Shown piece by piece: positions 17,501 through 26,105 of a DNA stretch of 64,000 nucleotides. Within the stretch, counting starts at the first letter, position 1. Each line of letters starts with the position of its first letter. Both the position numbers and the translations under genes were made by a program. This stretch comes from Bradyrhizobium sp. AZCC 1721 (GTDB taxonomy: Bacteria > Pseudomonadota > Alphaproteobacteria > Rhizobiales > Xanthobacteraceae): contig NZ_JAZHSB010000001.1 in assembly GCF_036924715.1 (NCBI RefSeq), forward strand, positions 1,727,001 to 1,791,000, read 5' to 3'. The notes beneath the pieces are model-generated. The model was not told the DNA's origin and ran no database searches. It saw only the letters and a program-made list of their open reading frames with translations.

Positions 17501-17731
17501 CCGCTGTCCCGCTCCGCCTTCTGGGGGCCGATGGCGATCACCATCATGGGCGGCTTGTTTGTTGCAACCTTCCTGACCTTGCTGTACCTGCCGGGCCTTT
17601 ACGCCCTGTGGTTCAGGAAGAGCCTGGAAGAAAGCGGTCAGGCCGAGCAGCCCGATCTTGCAGCGCAACATCAGGCCAAGGAGCACCCCAAGGGTCCGCA
17701 CGCAATTCCGCTTGCCGACGCCGCAGAATAA
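14579..17731 (+). CDS. RND-family efflux pump, inner-membrane subunit
   Basis: A 1050-residue proton-driven exporter of the AcrB/MexB superfamily. It shows the duplicated RND layout: helix 1 at the N-terminus (PTLILFLMIVLGVAGFF), a large periplasmic loop, helices 2-6 from about 335, a second loop, and helices 8-12 from about 870. GLLVDDAIIAVEMMVVKMEQ holds the paired aspartates of helix 4 that relay protons, characteristic of drug-type (HAE) rather than metal-type pumps. GGAGAG precedes the ATG at 14579. Substrates unknown; the local TetR suggests induction by toxic compounds. Confidence 0.95.
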   Translation: MKRFNLSGWAVSHPTLILFLMIVLGVAGFFSYQRLGRAEDPFFTVKVVNVSAIWPGATAQEMQTQVADPIEKKLQELPFFEKVQTYSKPSFTALQVTFKDSTPPKDVPYLFYLLRKKLADVQGQLPAGLLGPNVNDEFSDVDSILYMMTGDGADYAQLKKAAEGMRQRLLKVSGVTKVNLYGTQDERIFVEFSHAKLATLGITPQALFDSLAKQNNVTPAGTVETSSQRVPLRVTGALDGAKAVAETPVESNGRVFRLGDIATVTHGFVDPPTFVARQEGKPAIGIGVVTTKGANILELGKEVEKATNGFMKAVPQGIEVEQIADQPKVVERAVGEFVHSFIEALAIVLFVSFVALGWRTGIVVAMSVPLVLAIVFIVMNAMSIDLHRITLGALIIALGLLVDDAIIAVEMMVVKMEQGWDRVRAASFAWESTAFPMLTGTLVTAAGFLPIGFANSAVGEYAGGIFWIVAISLVASWFVAVIFTPYLGVKLLPNIAVHHNHDPHAIYETRMYRGLRAVVQWCVDHRIKVVAATVGVFALSIVGFGNVQQQFFPLSERPELFLQLRLPEGTAFNVTEKSVKKAEALLKDDKDIATYTAYVGQGSPRFWLGLNPQLPNEAFAEIVIVSKDVEARERIKARLEKAVAEGDLSEARVRIDRFNFGPPVGFPVQFRVIGPDPNTVRDIAYKVRDVMKQNPNVTEPQLDWNEQSPYLKLVVDQDRARALGLTPQDVSQALAMLISGAPVTTIRDGIEKVGVVARAVPSERLDLGRVGDLTVTSRNGVAVPLQQIARIEYSHEEPIMWRRNRDMAITVRTDVVDGVQAPDVTNQIWPKLKEIRDHLEPAYRIEPGGAFEESEKGNASIALLFPLMALVMLTLLMIQLQSFSRLILVFLTAPLGIVGASLGLNIANQPFGFVALLGLIALAGMIMRNAVILVDQIEADVSQGLTRKEAIVEATVRRARPVILTALAAILAMIPLSRSAFWGPMAITIMGGLFVATFLTLLYLPGLYALWFRKSLEESGQAEQPDLAAQHQAKEHPKGPHAIPLADAAE

Positions 17732-17750
17732 TTGAACATTGAGAGCTGAC

Positions 17751-18359
17751 ATGACGCTGATTTCGGAACACATCGAGACTGACACCCGCGAGAAGATCCT
17801 CGTGGTGGCGGAGCGTCTGTTCAGGCAGATCGGCTATCAGAAGACGACGGTCGCCGACATCGCCAAGGAATTGCGGATGAGCCCCGCCAACGTCTATCGC
17901 TTCTTCGATTCGAAGAAGGCGATTCACGAGGGCGTGGCGCGGACCCTGATGGGCGAGGTCGAGGTCGAGGCGCAACGGATCGCGTCGATGCCCGGACCCG
18001 CGGCAGTCCGTCTGCGCGACATGATGAAGACCATCAATCGCATGAACACCGAGCGCTATGTCGGCGATTCCAAGCTGCATGAGATGGTCGAGATCGCGAT
18101 GCAGGAGGACTGGGGCGTCTGCGTCGCTCACATGGAGATGATTGCCCGGACCATCGGCCAGGTGATCGGGCAGGGCGCCGCCTCCGGCGAGTTCGAGGTT
18201 GCCGATTTGCAGCTCGCCTCGCTTTGCGCCTGCACCGCGATGATGCGGTTCTTCCACCCGCAGATGATCGCGCAATGCGCCACCAAGCCCGGCCCGACGA
18301 TCGACGAAATGATCGATTTCGTGATTGCGGGGCTGTCGCCACGTGCCAAGGCGAATTGA
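17751..18359 (+). CDS. TetR-family transcriptional regulator
   Basis: A 202-residue repressor-type protein. The N-terminal helix-turn-helix (TTVADIAKELRMSPANVYRFF, roughly residues 33-53) is typical of TetR, followed by SKKAIHEGVAR and a variable ligand domain. It is the last gene of the RND operon, 19 bases after the pump stop, the usual arrangement for a local repressor that releases on binding a pump substrate. The perfect inverted repeat at 13314-13335 is its likely binding site, so the operon would be autoregulated. Confidence 0.92.
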   Translation: MTLISEHIETDTREKILVVAERLFRQIGYQKTTVADIAKELRMSPANVYRFFDSKKAIHEGVARTLMGEVEVEAQRIASMPGPAAVRLRDMMKTINRMNTERYVGDSKLHEMVEIAMQEDWGVCVAHMEMIARTIGQVIGQGAASGEFEVADLQLASLCACTAMMRFFHPQMIAQCATKPGPTIDEMIDFVIAGLSPRAKAN

Positions 18360-18381
18360 GCTCTCCGCCACTTGACTCCAC

Positions 18382-18523
18382 CGTCATTGCGAGCGAAGCG
18401 ACTTGTCCGCCGTAGCTTTAGCAAAGGCGGAAGCAATCCATCGCGCCGCGTGCCGTGACATGGATTGCTTCGTCGCAAGCGCTCCCTAGCGCAAACGCTT
18501 CGCGTTTGTCGCAGGTAATGACG
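18382..18523. repeat. CGTCATTGCGAG / GCAATCCAT repeat
   Basis: Outer arms CGTCATTGCGAGCGAAGCG and ...GCAGGTAATGACG enclose inner inverted arms GAAGCAATCCATCGCG and CATGGATTGCTTCGTCGC, with a further small hairpin in the middle (CGCAAACGCTTCGCGTTTG). The element follows tetR and precedes the flavin reductase gene. Noncoding. Confidence 0.75.
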
Positions 18524-18540
18524 AAGAAGGACGAGCCGGA

Positions 18541-19173
18541 ATGGACGCCAAGAGCCCAAAAGACCTGCACTACTACGAGCCGAAGAACGGGCACGGCCTC
18601 AAGCACGACCCCTTCAACGCCATCATCGCCCCGCGCCCGATCGGGTGGATTTCCTCGCGCGATGGCAAGGGCAACGTCAATCTGGCGCCTTACAGCTTCT
18701 TCAACGCCTTCTGCTATCACCCGCCGATTATCGGCTTTTCCTCCACCAACTGGAAAGACAGCGCGGGCAATATCCAGGAGACCGGCGAGTTCGTCTGGAA
18801 TCTCGCCACAATGGATCTGGCGAAGCAGATGAACGCGACGGCGGCCCACGTTGCCGCTGATGTCGACGAGTTCAAGCTCGCAGGCCTTACGGCCGCGTCC
18901 TGCAAGCTCGTCAACGTGCCCCGGGTAGCGGAAAGCCCCGTTGCCTTCGAATGCAAGCTGACGCAGATCATCCAATTGCAGGGCAAGGACGGCGAAAAGG
19001 CACAGGCCTGGCTGACGCTCGGCGAAGTCGTCGCCGTCCACATCGACAAGGCCTTCATCAAGGACGGCGTTTACCAGACCGGCCTCGCCCATCCGATCGT
19101 CCGCGCCGGCCGCCGCGGCGACTATTTCGAGATCAAGCCGGAAAACATGTTCGAGATGATCCGGCCGGATTAA
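18541..19173 (+). CDS. Flavin reductase family protein (DIM6/NTAB type)
   Basis: A 210-residue split-barrel flavoprotein. IIAPRPIGWISSRDGKGNVN (near residues 29-48) and APYSFFNAFCYHPPIIGFSS are the FMN-binding segments of this family, and the FVWNLAT motif follows. Members reduce flavin with NAD(P)H for partner monooxygenases or act as stand-alone FMN proteins. There is no monooxygenase gene beside it. The ATG at 18541 lies 17 bases after the repeat element, so its ribosome site (AAGAAGGACGAG) borders the repeat. Confidence 0.88.
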   Translation: MDAKSPKDLHYYEPKNGHGLKHDPFNAIIAPRPIGWISSRDGKGNVNLAPYSFFNAFCYHPPIIGFSSTNWKDSAGNIQETGEFVWNLATMDLAKQMNATAAHVAADVDEFKLAGLTAASCKLVNVPRVAESPVAFECKLTQIIQLQGKDGEKAQAWLTLGEVVAVHIDKAFIKDGVYQTGLAHPIVRAGRRGDYFEIKPENMFEMIRPD

Positions 19174-19281
19174 GCGAATGTAATCCGGATGCAGCCTACG
19201 AGTCGTGCGCATGCGCGCCCCACGGCAGCACGGAACTCCGACGCGCCGAAATGCTTATCGTCGGTATTTCGGAGATTGCCG

Positions 19282-20275
19282 ATGATCCGCTCTTTTGCCG
19301 GGCTGACCGTGCTCGCCTGCCTTGTCCACCCGGCCTTCGCAGGCCTCGATGCGGCGGCGGTCAACAACGCGGAGTTCAGGGGCAAGCCGCCGGCCAACGG
19401 CAAGATCGATCCCATTGTCGTCAAGGCCCAGGTGCTGCTCGACCGCGCTAATTTCTCGCCGGGCGAGGTCGACGGCGAGCTCGGCGAGAACGCCCAGAAA
19501 GCCTTGCGGGCGTTCGCCGAAGCCAAAGGCCTCATCGTCAACAAGCAGCCGCTGACCCCCGAGGTCTGGAGCGCTTTGATCGCGAGCAGCGCGGATGCCA
19601 TCGTCGTCGACTACAAGGTCGCAGCGGCAGACGTGAAGGGGCCGTTCCTAAAGAAGCTCCCCGCCAGGATGGAAAAAATGAAAGGGCTGAAGGCGCTCAA
19701 TTACACCAGCCCGCGCGAGGCCATCGCCGAGAAATTTCACATGAGCGAGGCGCTGCTCGCGGCCCTCAACCCCGGCAAGAAATTCGACCAGGCCGACCAG
19801 ACGATCTCGGTAATCAATGTGATGGCCAAAGAGACGAAACCAATTGCAACCCGTGTCGAGGTCGACAAGAGCTCCCAGACCGTCAAGGCGTTCGCGAATT
19901 CCGACCTGATCGCCTTCTTTCCCGCGACCGTCGGAAGCGAAGAGAAGCCGACCCCGAGCGGCGTGCTCAAGGTGATCTCGATCGATGCCCCGCCCGTACT
20001 ACCGCTACAACCCGGATTATAAGTTCAAGGAAGTCAGATCCAGGCGCGCCTTCACGATCAAGCCCGGGCCGAACAACCCCGTCGGAACGCAGTGGATCGG
20101 ACTGTCCGCGGAAGGCTACGGCATTCACGGCACGGCAAACCCGTCGAAAATAAGCAAGGCGGAATCTCACGGCTGCGTGCGTCTCACCAATTGGGACGCC
20201 GACAAGTTGGCAAAACTCCTGAAGAAGGGCACCGAGGTCGCGTTCATCGAGCGGCAGGCGGCGAACCGGAAGTGA
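19282..20275 (+). pseudogene. L,D-transpeptidase (YkuD) with a +1 frameshift
   Basis: The first part (19282-20022) has a signal peptide (MIRSFAGLTVLACLVHPAFAG), a peptidoglycan-binding-like region and the start of a YkuD domain up to TPSGVLKVISID. The rest of the catalytic domain, RPYYRYNPDYKFKEV through IHGTANPS and the active-site SHGCVRLTNWD, is in the next frame (from about 19985 to 20275). Dropping one C from the CCCC run at 19988-19991 rejoins them into a protein of about 330 residues that would crosslink peptidoglycan stems. As sequenced, the catalytic cysteine is not translated with the N-terminus. It is either a recent mutation or a sequence error. Confidence 0.85.
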
Positions 20276-20301
20276 TTTCTCTCAGGCGCAATGTCACCGG
20301 A

Positions 20302-21606
20302 TCATTCGTCCGTGGCAAACGCGTCGTAAACCAGCTTCTTGAACGCGGGTGTGATGCGTGCACGTTCGTTCTGGGTCTGCTCCAGCAGGATGTAGATCAT
20401 GTCCAGCGTCGGGTCGACACCGAAATAGGTGCCGCTGCCGCTATCCCATTTGAGTTCGCCGATCGACCCTGGCGGCGGCGGCTTGGCATTTCCCGGATCG
20501 GTGCGCACGGCAAAACCATAGCCGTAGCCAAAGCCATCTCCGGGAAAGTAGTAATAGTCCCGCGCGACGCCGGAGCCGGGCCCGATATGGTCTGACGTCA
20601 TCGACTTGAATGCGGCCGGGCTAAGGTAGCGTTTGCCATCGAGTTGCCCGCCGTTGAGGATCATCTGGGCAAAACGGGCATAGTCGTTCAGTGTCGAGAC
20701 CAGCCCGCCGCCGCCGGATTCCCATTCCGGATGGGCGCGGCGTGCAGTCTCCGCAAGTTTCAGGATGGTATCGCTTGGCAGCGGCTCCGCCATCCGCGCG
20801 CGTTCGTCGGCACTTTCCAGCACGAATTTCGTGCTGGTCATGCCGAGCGGATCGAAGATGTGCTGCTTTTCAAACTGATAGAGTGTCTGCCCGGATACGA
20901 TCTCGATGACGCGTCCGAGGACGTCGGTTGAATGTCCGTAACGCCAAAGCGTGCCGGGTTGTCGTGCCAGGGGCAACCTGGCGATGCGATCGGCAAACAC
21001 CTTGTTGGTGTAACGCCCATCGAAAAGGCCCGATTCCGAATAGGCCTTCATGATCAGCTTGCCGCCGATGTAATCGTACGTGATGCCCGACGTATGGCGC
21101 AGCAGATCCATGATGGTCACCGGCCGATCTGCCGGGACAAGCGTCAAGACGTTCTTGCCGTCAATGGTGTCGGAACCGACAAGTACCTTCGCGTCAGCAA
21201 ACGCCGGAATGAATTTGGAGGCGGGATCGGCGGGCGAGAGCTTGCCTGCGTCGATCAACATCATCGCCGCGACGCTGGTGATTGGCTTCGTCATCGAATG
21301 AAGCGCAAAGATCGTATCTGATGTCATCGGAGCCTTGGTCTCGACATCCTGAACGCCGAAACATTTCAGATAGACCGGTCTGCCGTGTTGCTGAATCAAT
21401 ACGACGGCGCCCGGCAACCGCCCCGTTGCAACTTCGTTGTTGAAAAATTCAGTGATACGTTCGAGCTTGCTCGGCGATGGCGCGGGGGCCGCTTGGTTGG
21501 CTGCTGCCATGTCCGTCCAGATTGCCAGTGACAAGGCCGCAGCAAAAAGTCGTTTGCCGCGAGATCCAGCGGTGCAATGCAATATCTGTCGAGTCGGCAT
21601 CTTCAT
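20302..21606 (-). CDS. Serine hydrolase, beta-lactamase/class C family, exported
   Basis: A 434-residue protein of the beta-lactamase-like penicillin-binding fold. The catalytic motif SMTK (Ser104-Lys107) lies in ALHSMTKPITSVAAMML, with a YGH second motif in LWRYGHSTDVLGRVIE and the HTSGITYDY segment typical of esterase/beta-lactamase hydrolases. A signal peptide precedes (AAALSLAIWTDMAAA, to about residue 36). It could be an esterase, amidase or D-aminopeptidase; true beta-lactamase activity is not implied. The start at 21606 is chosen over a much longer upstream frame without family sequence. It is divergent from the SMP-30 gene. Confidence 0.88.
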   Translation of the reverse strand: MKMPTRQILHCTAGSRGKRLFAAALSLAIWTDMAAANQAAPAPSPSKLERITEFFNNEVATGRLPGAVVLIQQHGRPVYLKCFGVQDVETKAPMTSDTIFALHSMTKPITSVAAMMLIDAGKLSPADPASKFIPAFADAKVLVGSDTIDGKNVLTLVPADRPVTIMDLLRHTSGITYDYIGGKLIMKAYSESGLFDGRYTNKVFADRIARLPLARQPGTLWRYGHSTDVLGRVIEIVSGQTLYQFEKQHIFDPLGMTSTKFVLESADERARMAEPLPSDTILKLAETARRAHPEWESGGGGLVSTLNDYARFAQMILNGGQLDGKRYLSPAAFKSMTSDHIGPGSGVARDYYYFPGDGFGYGYGFAVRTDPGNAKPPPPGSIGELKWDSGSGTYFGVDPTLDMIYILLEQTQNERARITPAFKKLVYDAFATDE

Positions 21607-21880
21607 TTTGATTTGCCCCGCGGGCCGACTGATTTGCCGGAGAATTCGACCAACTGTCGAATGACTAGCATGTCGCGCACCTTGTCGCCACGTGGGCAAT
21701 TGCCCCAAGCGCGATGATGGCAGAGCCTTCCGACGGACATGCGTTGGACGAGGTGATGCCATTTTCGGCTGCAAGCTTGAGCAGAGAGCTGAATCGAAGC
21801 TCTCGTAACCAGGTGCGGACTTGGTTAACCTCAGGTTGCCAGGCCGGATCAACGGCCGGCGAACAGATTGGGAGGATGCG

Positions 21881-23122
21881 ATGACACGCCAGGAGCGGCG
21901 CGATCCAGAACAGCAGCGCGATCCAGAAGTGACGATTTCACGACGAACGCTTGTCCAGGGTTTGGCGGTATGCGCCGGTGCTACCGTCGCGGGGGCCGGC
22001 AGCGCATTGGCCCAGACCGGTCCTGTGGCGCCTCCGTCAACAGTCACCAGCCCGCCGCGCGATTTCAGTCCACGCGGTGCCCCCACCACCTATTTCTGGG
22101 ACCCCGACATCATCGCCGTCGATCCATCCTTCAACAATCTCGCCCAGCCCAATACGGCGATCAAGCGCCTCTACACCGGTCTGTTGTGGGCCGAAGGCCC
22201 CGCCTGGAGCGCGCAGGGGCGCTATCTCCTGTGGAGCGACATTCCCAATAACAGGCAGATGCGATGGTCAGAGGATGACGGTCATGTCAGCGTCTTCCGC
22301 ACGCCATCCAACAACAGTAACGGCAACTCGTTTGATTTCCAGGGACGACAGCTTTCCTGCGAGCATCTCACCCGGCGCGTCGTGCGCTATGAGCATGACG
22401 GCACCGCAACCGTGCTGGCTGACTCCTATAACGGCAAGAAGCTGAACTCGCCGAACGATGTCGTCGCGCATCCGGACGGCAGCTACTGGTTCACCGATCC
22501 GCCCTATGGCGGCATGCTCTATGAGGGGGAGCCTGACGTCGCGGGCGGGCCGAGCAATCCTGCCGGCAAGCTCAATCCGCGGATCGGTCAGCCGGCAGGC
22601 TTCGTGCCGGGCAAGCGCGAACTGCCGACCAACTGCTATCGCATCGATCCGTCTGGTCGTGTTGACCTCGTCGTGACCGAGGAACAGGTGCCCGATCCCA
22701 ATGGCCTCTGCTTCTCGCCTGACTACAAAAAACTGTATGTCGCCTCTACCGGCAAGGGGCCGGGCGACACCGGTCCGGGCGGCAAGGGCGACATGTTCGT
22801 GTTCGACGTCGGCACCGACAACAAGCTGACCAACCACAAGCGGTTCAGCGATTTCATGGTCGACGGCGTGAAGTGCGGACCGGACGGCGTGCGCTGCGAC
22901 GTCAACGGTAATGTCTGGTGCTCCAGCAATGCCGGCCGCGCCGTCGGCTACAGCGGCGTGACGGTATGGTCCCCCGAGGGCAAGCTGATCGGCCGCATCC
23001 GTTTGCCCGAAGTGTGCGGCAACATCTGCTTCGGCGGCCCCAAGCGCAACCGCCTGTTCATGGCCGCGAGCCAGTCGCTCTACGCCGTGTACACGGCAAC
23101 GCAGGGTGCCGGACCGGGTTGA
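21881..23122 (+). CDS. SMP-30/gluconolactonase-family protein with Tat signal
   Basis: A 413-residue six-bladed propeller protein of the SMP-30/gluconolaconase/LRE family. A twin-arginine signal is clear: SRRTLVQGLAVCAGATVAGA (residues 20-39), ending ALAQ at 45. Propeller motifs include LWAEGPAWSAQGRYLLWSDI, KLNSPNDVVAHPDGSYWFTD (conserved Asn/Asp metal ligands) and DPNGLCFSPDYKKLYV. It probably hydrolyses a sugar lactone or similar ester in the periplasm. GGAGG five bases before 21881 fixes the start. It diverges from the serine hydrolase across about 275 bases with no clear operator. Confidence 0.9.
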   Translation: MTRQERRDPEQQRDPEVTISRRTLVQGLAVCAGATVAGAGSALAQTGPVAPPSTVTSPPRDFSPRGAPTTYFWDPDIIAVDPSFNNLAQPNTAIKRLYTGLLWAEGPAWSAQGRYLLWSDIPNNRQMRWSEDDGHVSVFRTPSNNSNGNSFDFQGRQLSCEHLTRRVVRYEHDGTATVLADSYNGKKLNSPNDVVAHPDGSYWFTDPPYGGMLYEGEPDVAGGPSNPAGKLNPRIGQPAGFVPGKRELPTNCYRIDPSGRVDLVVTEEQVPDPNGLCFSPDYKKLYVASTGKGPGDTGPGGKGDMFVFDVGTDNKLTNHKRFSDFMVDGVKCGPDGVRCDVNGNVWCSSNAGRAVGYSGVTVWSPEGKLIGRIRLPEVCGNICFGGPKRNRLFMAASQSLYAVYTATQGAGPG

Positions 23123-23144
23123 CCGGCTAGCCTTGCTCACGATC

Positions 23145-23180
23145 TCATTCCGGGCTCTCGCTTCGCGAGCCCCGGAATGA
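23145..23180. repeat. TCATTCCGGG...CCCGGAATGA hairpin
   Basis: TCATTCCGGGCTCTCG and CGAGCCCCGGAATGA form a strong stem just after the SMP-30 gene. It is a common rhizobial intergenic palindrome and may act as an attenuating or protective 3' structure. There is no following T tract, so it is not a typical terminator. Confidence 0.7.
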
Positions 23181-23318
23181 CGAGAGGGCGATTCATTAAA
23201 ATTTGCTGCAAATTGGCAACCGCCAACCAACCGCTCCGGCAAAAGTTGGGCACGCTTAAACGGAGCGTTTATTGCGAACGGACCACCCTTCTTCGCACGA
23301 AGGGAGGCTCGTCCACCA

Positions 23319-23585
23319 ATGCCCATATTCAAATATTTTACCGTCGTAGGATCGACACTGCTCGTATTGCTGTTTGTTTCGAACGCTTACCTCGCCGACG
23401 ACGAAAGCAATTTGCGCTTCGACGGATCGCTATACGGGAGCGCGCTTTACGCGCCTCGCGTGGCAGAAACCCAAGCGACCACGGAGCTTCGCTTTACCCG
23501 CGATGTCACGCCTGCCGTTCGCGTCAAGGAAGTATTTGCCGTGTTCGTCCCCAATGAGCGACGCCGCAACAAGCGTGATTCATGA
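23319..23585 (+). CDS. Small exported or membrane-anchored protein (88 aa)
   Basis: The protein starts with a hydrophobic segment (FTVVGSTLLVLLFVSNAYLA, residues 7-26), followed by DDESNLRFDGSLYGSALYAP and a basic tail ending NERRRNKRDS. It may be anchored with a periplasmic tail or cleaved after AYLA. GGGAGG eleven bases upstream supports the ATG. I recognise no family; small proteins with the same layout are frequent in rhizobial genomes. It is isolated between the SMP-30 gene and the beta-oxidation operon. Confidence 0.65.
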   Translation: MPIFKYFTVVGSTLLVLLFVSNAYLADDESNLRFDGSLYGSALYAPRVAETQATTELRFTRDVTPAVRVKEVFAVFVPNERRRNKRDS

Positions 23586-23837
23586 CACCGGCGTGCCCGC
23601 GGTTGAGACCGGTGGGCGCTCCCGAGCGGCATCCATCCGGCAACGTTGTCGGTCTCTAAACGCCGGATAATGCAGGCATTTTGGAACGGGCCCGGGTCTG
23701 CGCCGTTATCTCCAAGTTCAGTTTCGCGTCATTTGCCGATGCGAAGCGTCTCCGAAACCCGTGCTTTTCAGCTAGGATGAACCCATGTTTGGTATAGGTG
23801 AGGCGAGACGTCGCGCCCCGATCATGAGGAGGTCGCC

Positions 23838-26105
23838 ATGAGCTTCCGCCGCGATTTCATTAGCAAACCGATCTTCGCTTTCGCGCGCGGCGCGATGCCC
23901 GCGATGTCCGATACCGAGCGCGAGGCGCTGGAGGCGGGCGACGTCTGGTGGGACGCCGATCTCTTCACCGGCAATCCGGACTGGTCGAAATTGCTGGCTG
24001 TCGCGCCGGCGACGCTGACTGAAGAAGAAAAGGCCTTTCTTAACGGTCCCGTCGACGAGCTTTGCGCCATGCTCGACGAGTGGAAGATCAATTGGGAATG
24101 GCGTGATCTTCCGCCGGAGGTATGGTCCTTCATCAAGCGGCACAAGTTCTTCGGCATGATCATTCCGAAGGAGTTTGGCGGGCTCGGCTTCTCGCCTTAT
24201 GCGCATTCGGAAGTTGTGCGAAAGCTTTCGTCGCGCTCGCTGACCGCAGCCGTCACCGTGATGGTGCCGAATTCGCTCGGCCCGGGCGAGTTGTTGATGC
24301 GCTTCGGTACCAAGGAGCAGCAGGACAGGTGGCTGCCGCGGCTCGCCGAAGGCGCCGACATTCCTTGCTTCGGCCTGACCAGCCCTGAAGCCGGCTCGGA
24401 CGCGGCCTCGATGGTCGACACCGGCATTATCTGCAAGGGCAGTTTCGAGGGCCGGGAAGTCATCGGCCTGCGGCTGAACTGGCACAAGCGCTACATCACG
24501 CTGGGGCCGGTCTCGACACTGCTCGGTCTCGCTTTCAAGGCCTATGATCCCGATCATCTCGTGGGCCAGCAGGAAGAACTCGGTATTACCGTAGCCCTGA
24601 TCCCGACCCATCTGCCCGGCGTCGAGATCGGCCGCCGCCATCTGCCGGCGATGCAGATGTTCCAGAACGGTCCGAACTGGGGTCGCGACGTGTTCATTCC
24701 GATGGACTACATCATCGGGGGGCAGGAGCGGCTGGGCCAGGGCTGGAAGATGCTGATGACGGCATTGGCTGCTGGCCGCGGCATCTCGCTGCCGTCGCTG
24801 TCGGCCGCGGGGGCGGCGTATGCGGCGCGCACCACGGGCGCCTATGCCCGTATCCGCGAGCAGTTCGGCATCTCCATCGGCAAGTTCGAAGGCATCGAGG
24901 AGCCGCTCGCGCGCATCGCCGGCACCGCCTATCTGCTCGATGCCGCGCGGCGGCTGACCTGCGCAGCGCTCAACCAGGGACACCATCCCGCCGTCATCTC
25001 GGGCATCATGAAGCTGCACGCCACCGAGCGGATGCGGATCGTGATCGACGACGCCATGGATATCCATGGCGGTAAGGCCGTGATCGACGGACCGCAGAAC
25101 TACATGGGCAGCCTCTATCGCGCGGTGCCGGTCGGCATTACCGTTGAAGGCGCCAATATCCTCACGCGAAATCTCATCGTGTTCGGGCAAGGTGCGATCC
25201 GCGCTCATCCATTCCTGCTCGACGAAATGAATGCGCTTGGTGAAGCCGATCGTGCCAAGGGCTTGGACGCCTTCGACAAGGCATTCTGGAGTCATGTCGG
25301 CCACAGCTTCAGGACCATGTTCCGTGCCTGGGGCCGAAGCTGGACCTTCGGCCTGTTCGCGCCGGCGCCCGATGCCGGCGAGGCAACGCGATTCTATCGC
25401 CAGCTCTCGCGCTACTCGTCGGCATTCGCGCTGTGCGCCGACATGGCGCTGTTGACGCTTGGCGGCGCGCTCAAACGCAAGGAAATGCTCTCGGCCCGAT
25501 TCGGCGACATTCTGTCCGAACTCTATCTGCTGTCCGCCGCGCTGAAACGCTGGCAAGACGAGGGACGGCAGAAGGAAGATTTCGCCGCGCTCGAATGGTG
25601 CATGGCGAGCGGCTTCAAGACCATCGAGAACCGCTTTGCCGAAATCCTCGCCAACCTGCCTAACCGGTTCGTGGCGGTGATCCTGAAATTCCTGATCCAG
25701 CCGTTCGGTGCGCGCGTGCTCGGCCCCTCCGACCGCATCGTGCATCAATGCGCGCAGCTCGTGCTGGAGCCATCGGCTGCGCGCGACCGGCTCACCTCCG
25801 ATCTGTCATCCGTCGATGATGATGGCGGCATCGCCCGACTGGAGAAGGCGTTCCGGCTGGTGGCGGCTGCGGACGACGTCGCAAAGCAGATGCGCGCCGC
25901 GCGGCTGCATGACTGGAGAGAGGCGGTGAAAAAGGGTGTCATCACTCAGGCCCAGGGCGAGAAGCTGCAGGCGGCACATGAAGCCGTTGCCAAGGTGATC
26001 GAAGTCGACGATTTCGCGCCCGAGGCGTTGTCGCCGATTTACAGCAAGGGGGCCGACGTGCATCAGTTCTTCCAGGAACTGGGTGAACAGAGGGCGGCAA
26101 GCTGA
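23838..26105 (+). CDS. fadE: Acyl-CoA dehydrogenase, FadE type
   Basis: FAD-dependent first step of fatty-acid beta-oxidation, converting acyl-CoA to trans-2-enoyl-CoA. At 755 residues it is of the long FadE class rather than the 380-residue class. Segments include FGMIIPKEFGGLGFSPYAHS, CFGLTSPEAGSDAASM (flavin and substrate loop), and VEGANILTRNLIVFGQGAI near 435-453. The long C-terminal extension is the FadE-specific domain. GAGGAGG precedes the ATG. Its stop overlaps the next start by one base (TGATG), so it leads a four-gene operon: fadE, thiolase, hydratase/dehydrogenase, thioesterase. Confidence 0.92.
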   Translation: MSFRRDFISKPIFAFARGAMPAMSDTEREALEAGDVWWDADLFTGNPDWSKLLAVAPATLTEEEKAFLNGPVDELCAMLDEWKINWEWRDLPPEVWSFIKRHKFFGMIIPKEFGGLGFSPYAHSEVVRKLSSRSLTAAVTVMVPNSLGPGELLMRFGTKEQQDRWLPRLAEGADIPCFGLTSPEAGSDAASMVDTGIICKGSFEGREVIGLRLNWHKRYITLGPVSTLLGLAFKAYDPDHLVGQQEELGITVALIPTHLPGVEIGRRHLPAMQMFQNGPNWGRDVFIPMDYIIGGQERLGQGWKMLMTALAAGRGISLPSLSAAGAAYAARTTGAYARIREQFGISIGKFEGIEEPLARIAGTAYLLDAARRLTCAALNQGHHPAVISGIMKLHATERMRIVIDDAMDIHGGKAVIDGPQNYMGSLYRAVPVGITVEGANILTRNLIVFGQGAIRAHPFLLDEMNALGEADRAKGLDAFDKAFWSHVGHSFRTMFRAWGRSWTFGLFAPAPDAGEATRFYRQLSRYSSAFALCADMALLTLGGALKRKEMLSARFGDILSELYLLSAALKRWQDEGRQKEDFAALEWCMASGFKTIENRFAEILANLPNRFVAVILKFLIQPFGARVLGPSDRIVHQCAQLVLEPSAARDRLTSDLSSVDDDGGIARLEKAFRLVAAADDVAKQMRAARLHDWREAVKKGVITQAQGEKLQAAHEAVAKVIEVDDFAPEALSPIYSKGADVHQFFQELGEQRAAS

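Noticed and set aside
15872-17785. A 637-codon open frame on the minus strand opposite the RND pump
   Set aside because: It is Arg/His/Asp-rich low-complexity sequence typical of the antisense of GC-rich coding DNA. The plus strand encodes a complete RND pump.
20302-22089. A 161-residue longer N-terminus for the serine hydrolase
   Set aside because: The extra part crosses the divergent promoter region and the start of the SMP-30 gene; a proper signal peptide begins at 21606.
23772-25748. A 658-codon minus-strand frame opposite fadE
   Set aside because: No motif and antisense-type composition; the plus strand is an intact acyl-CoA dehydrogenase.
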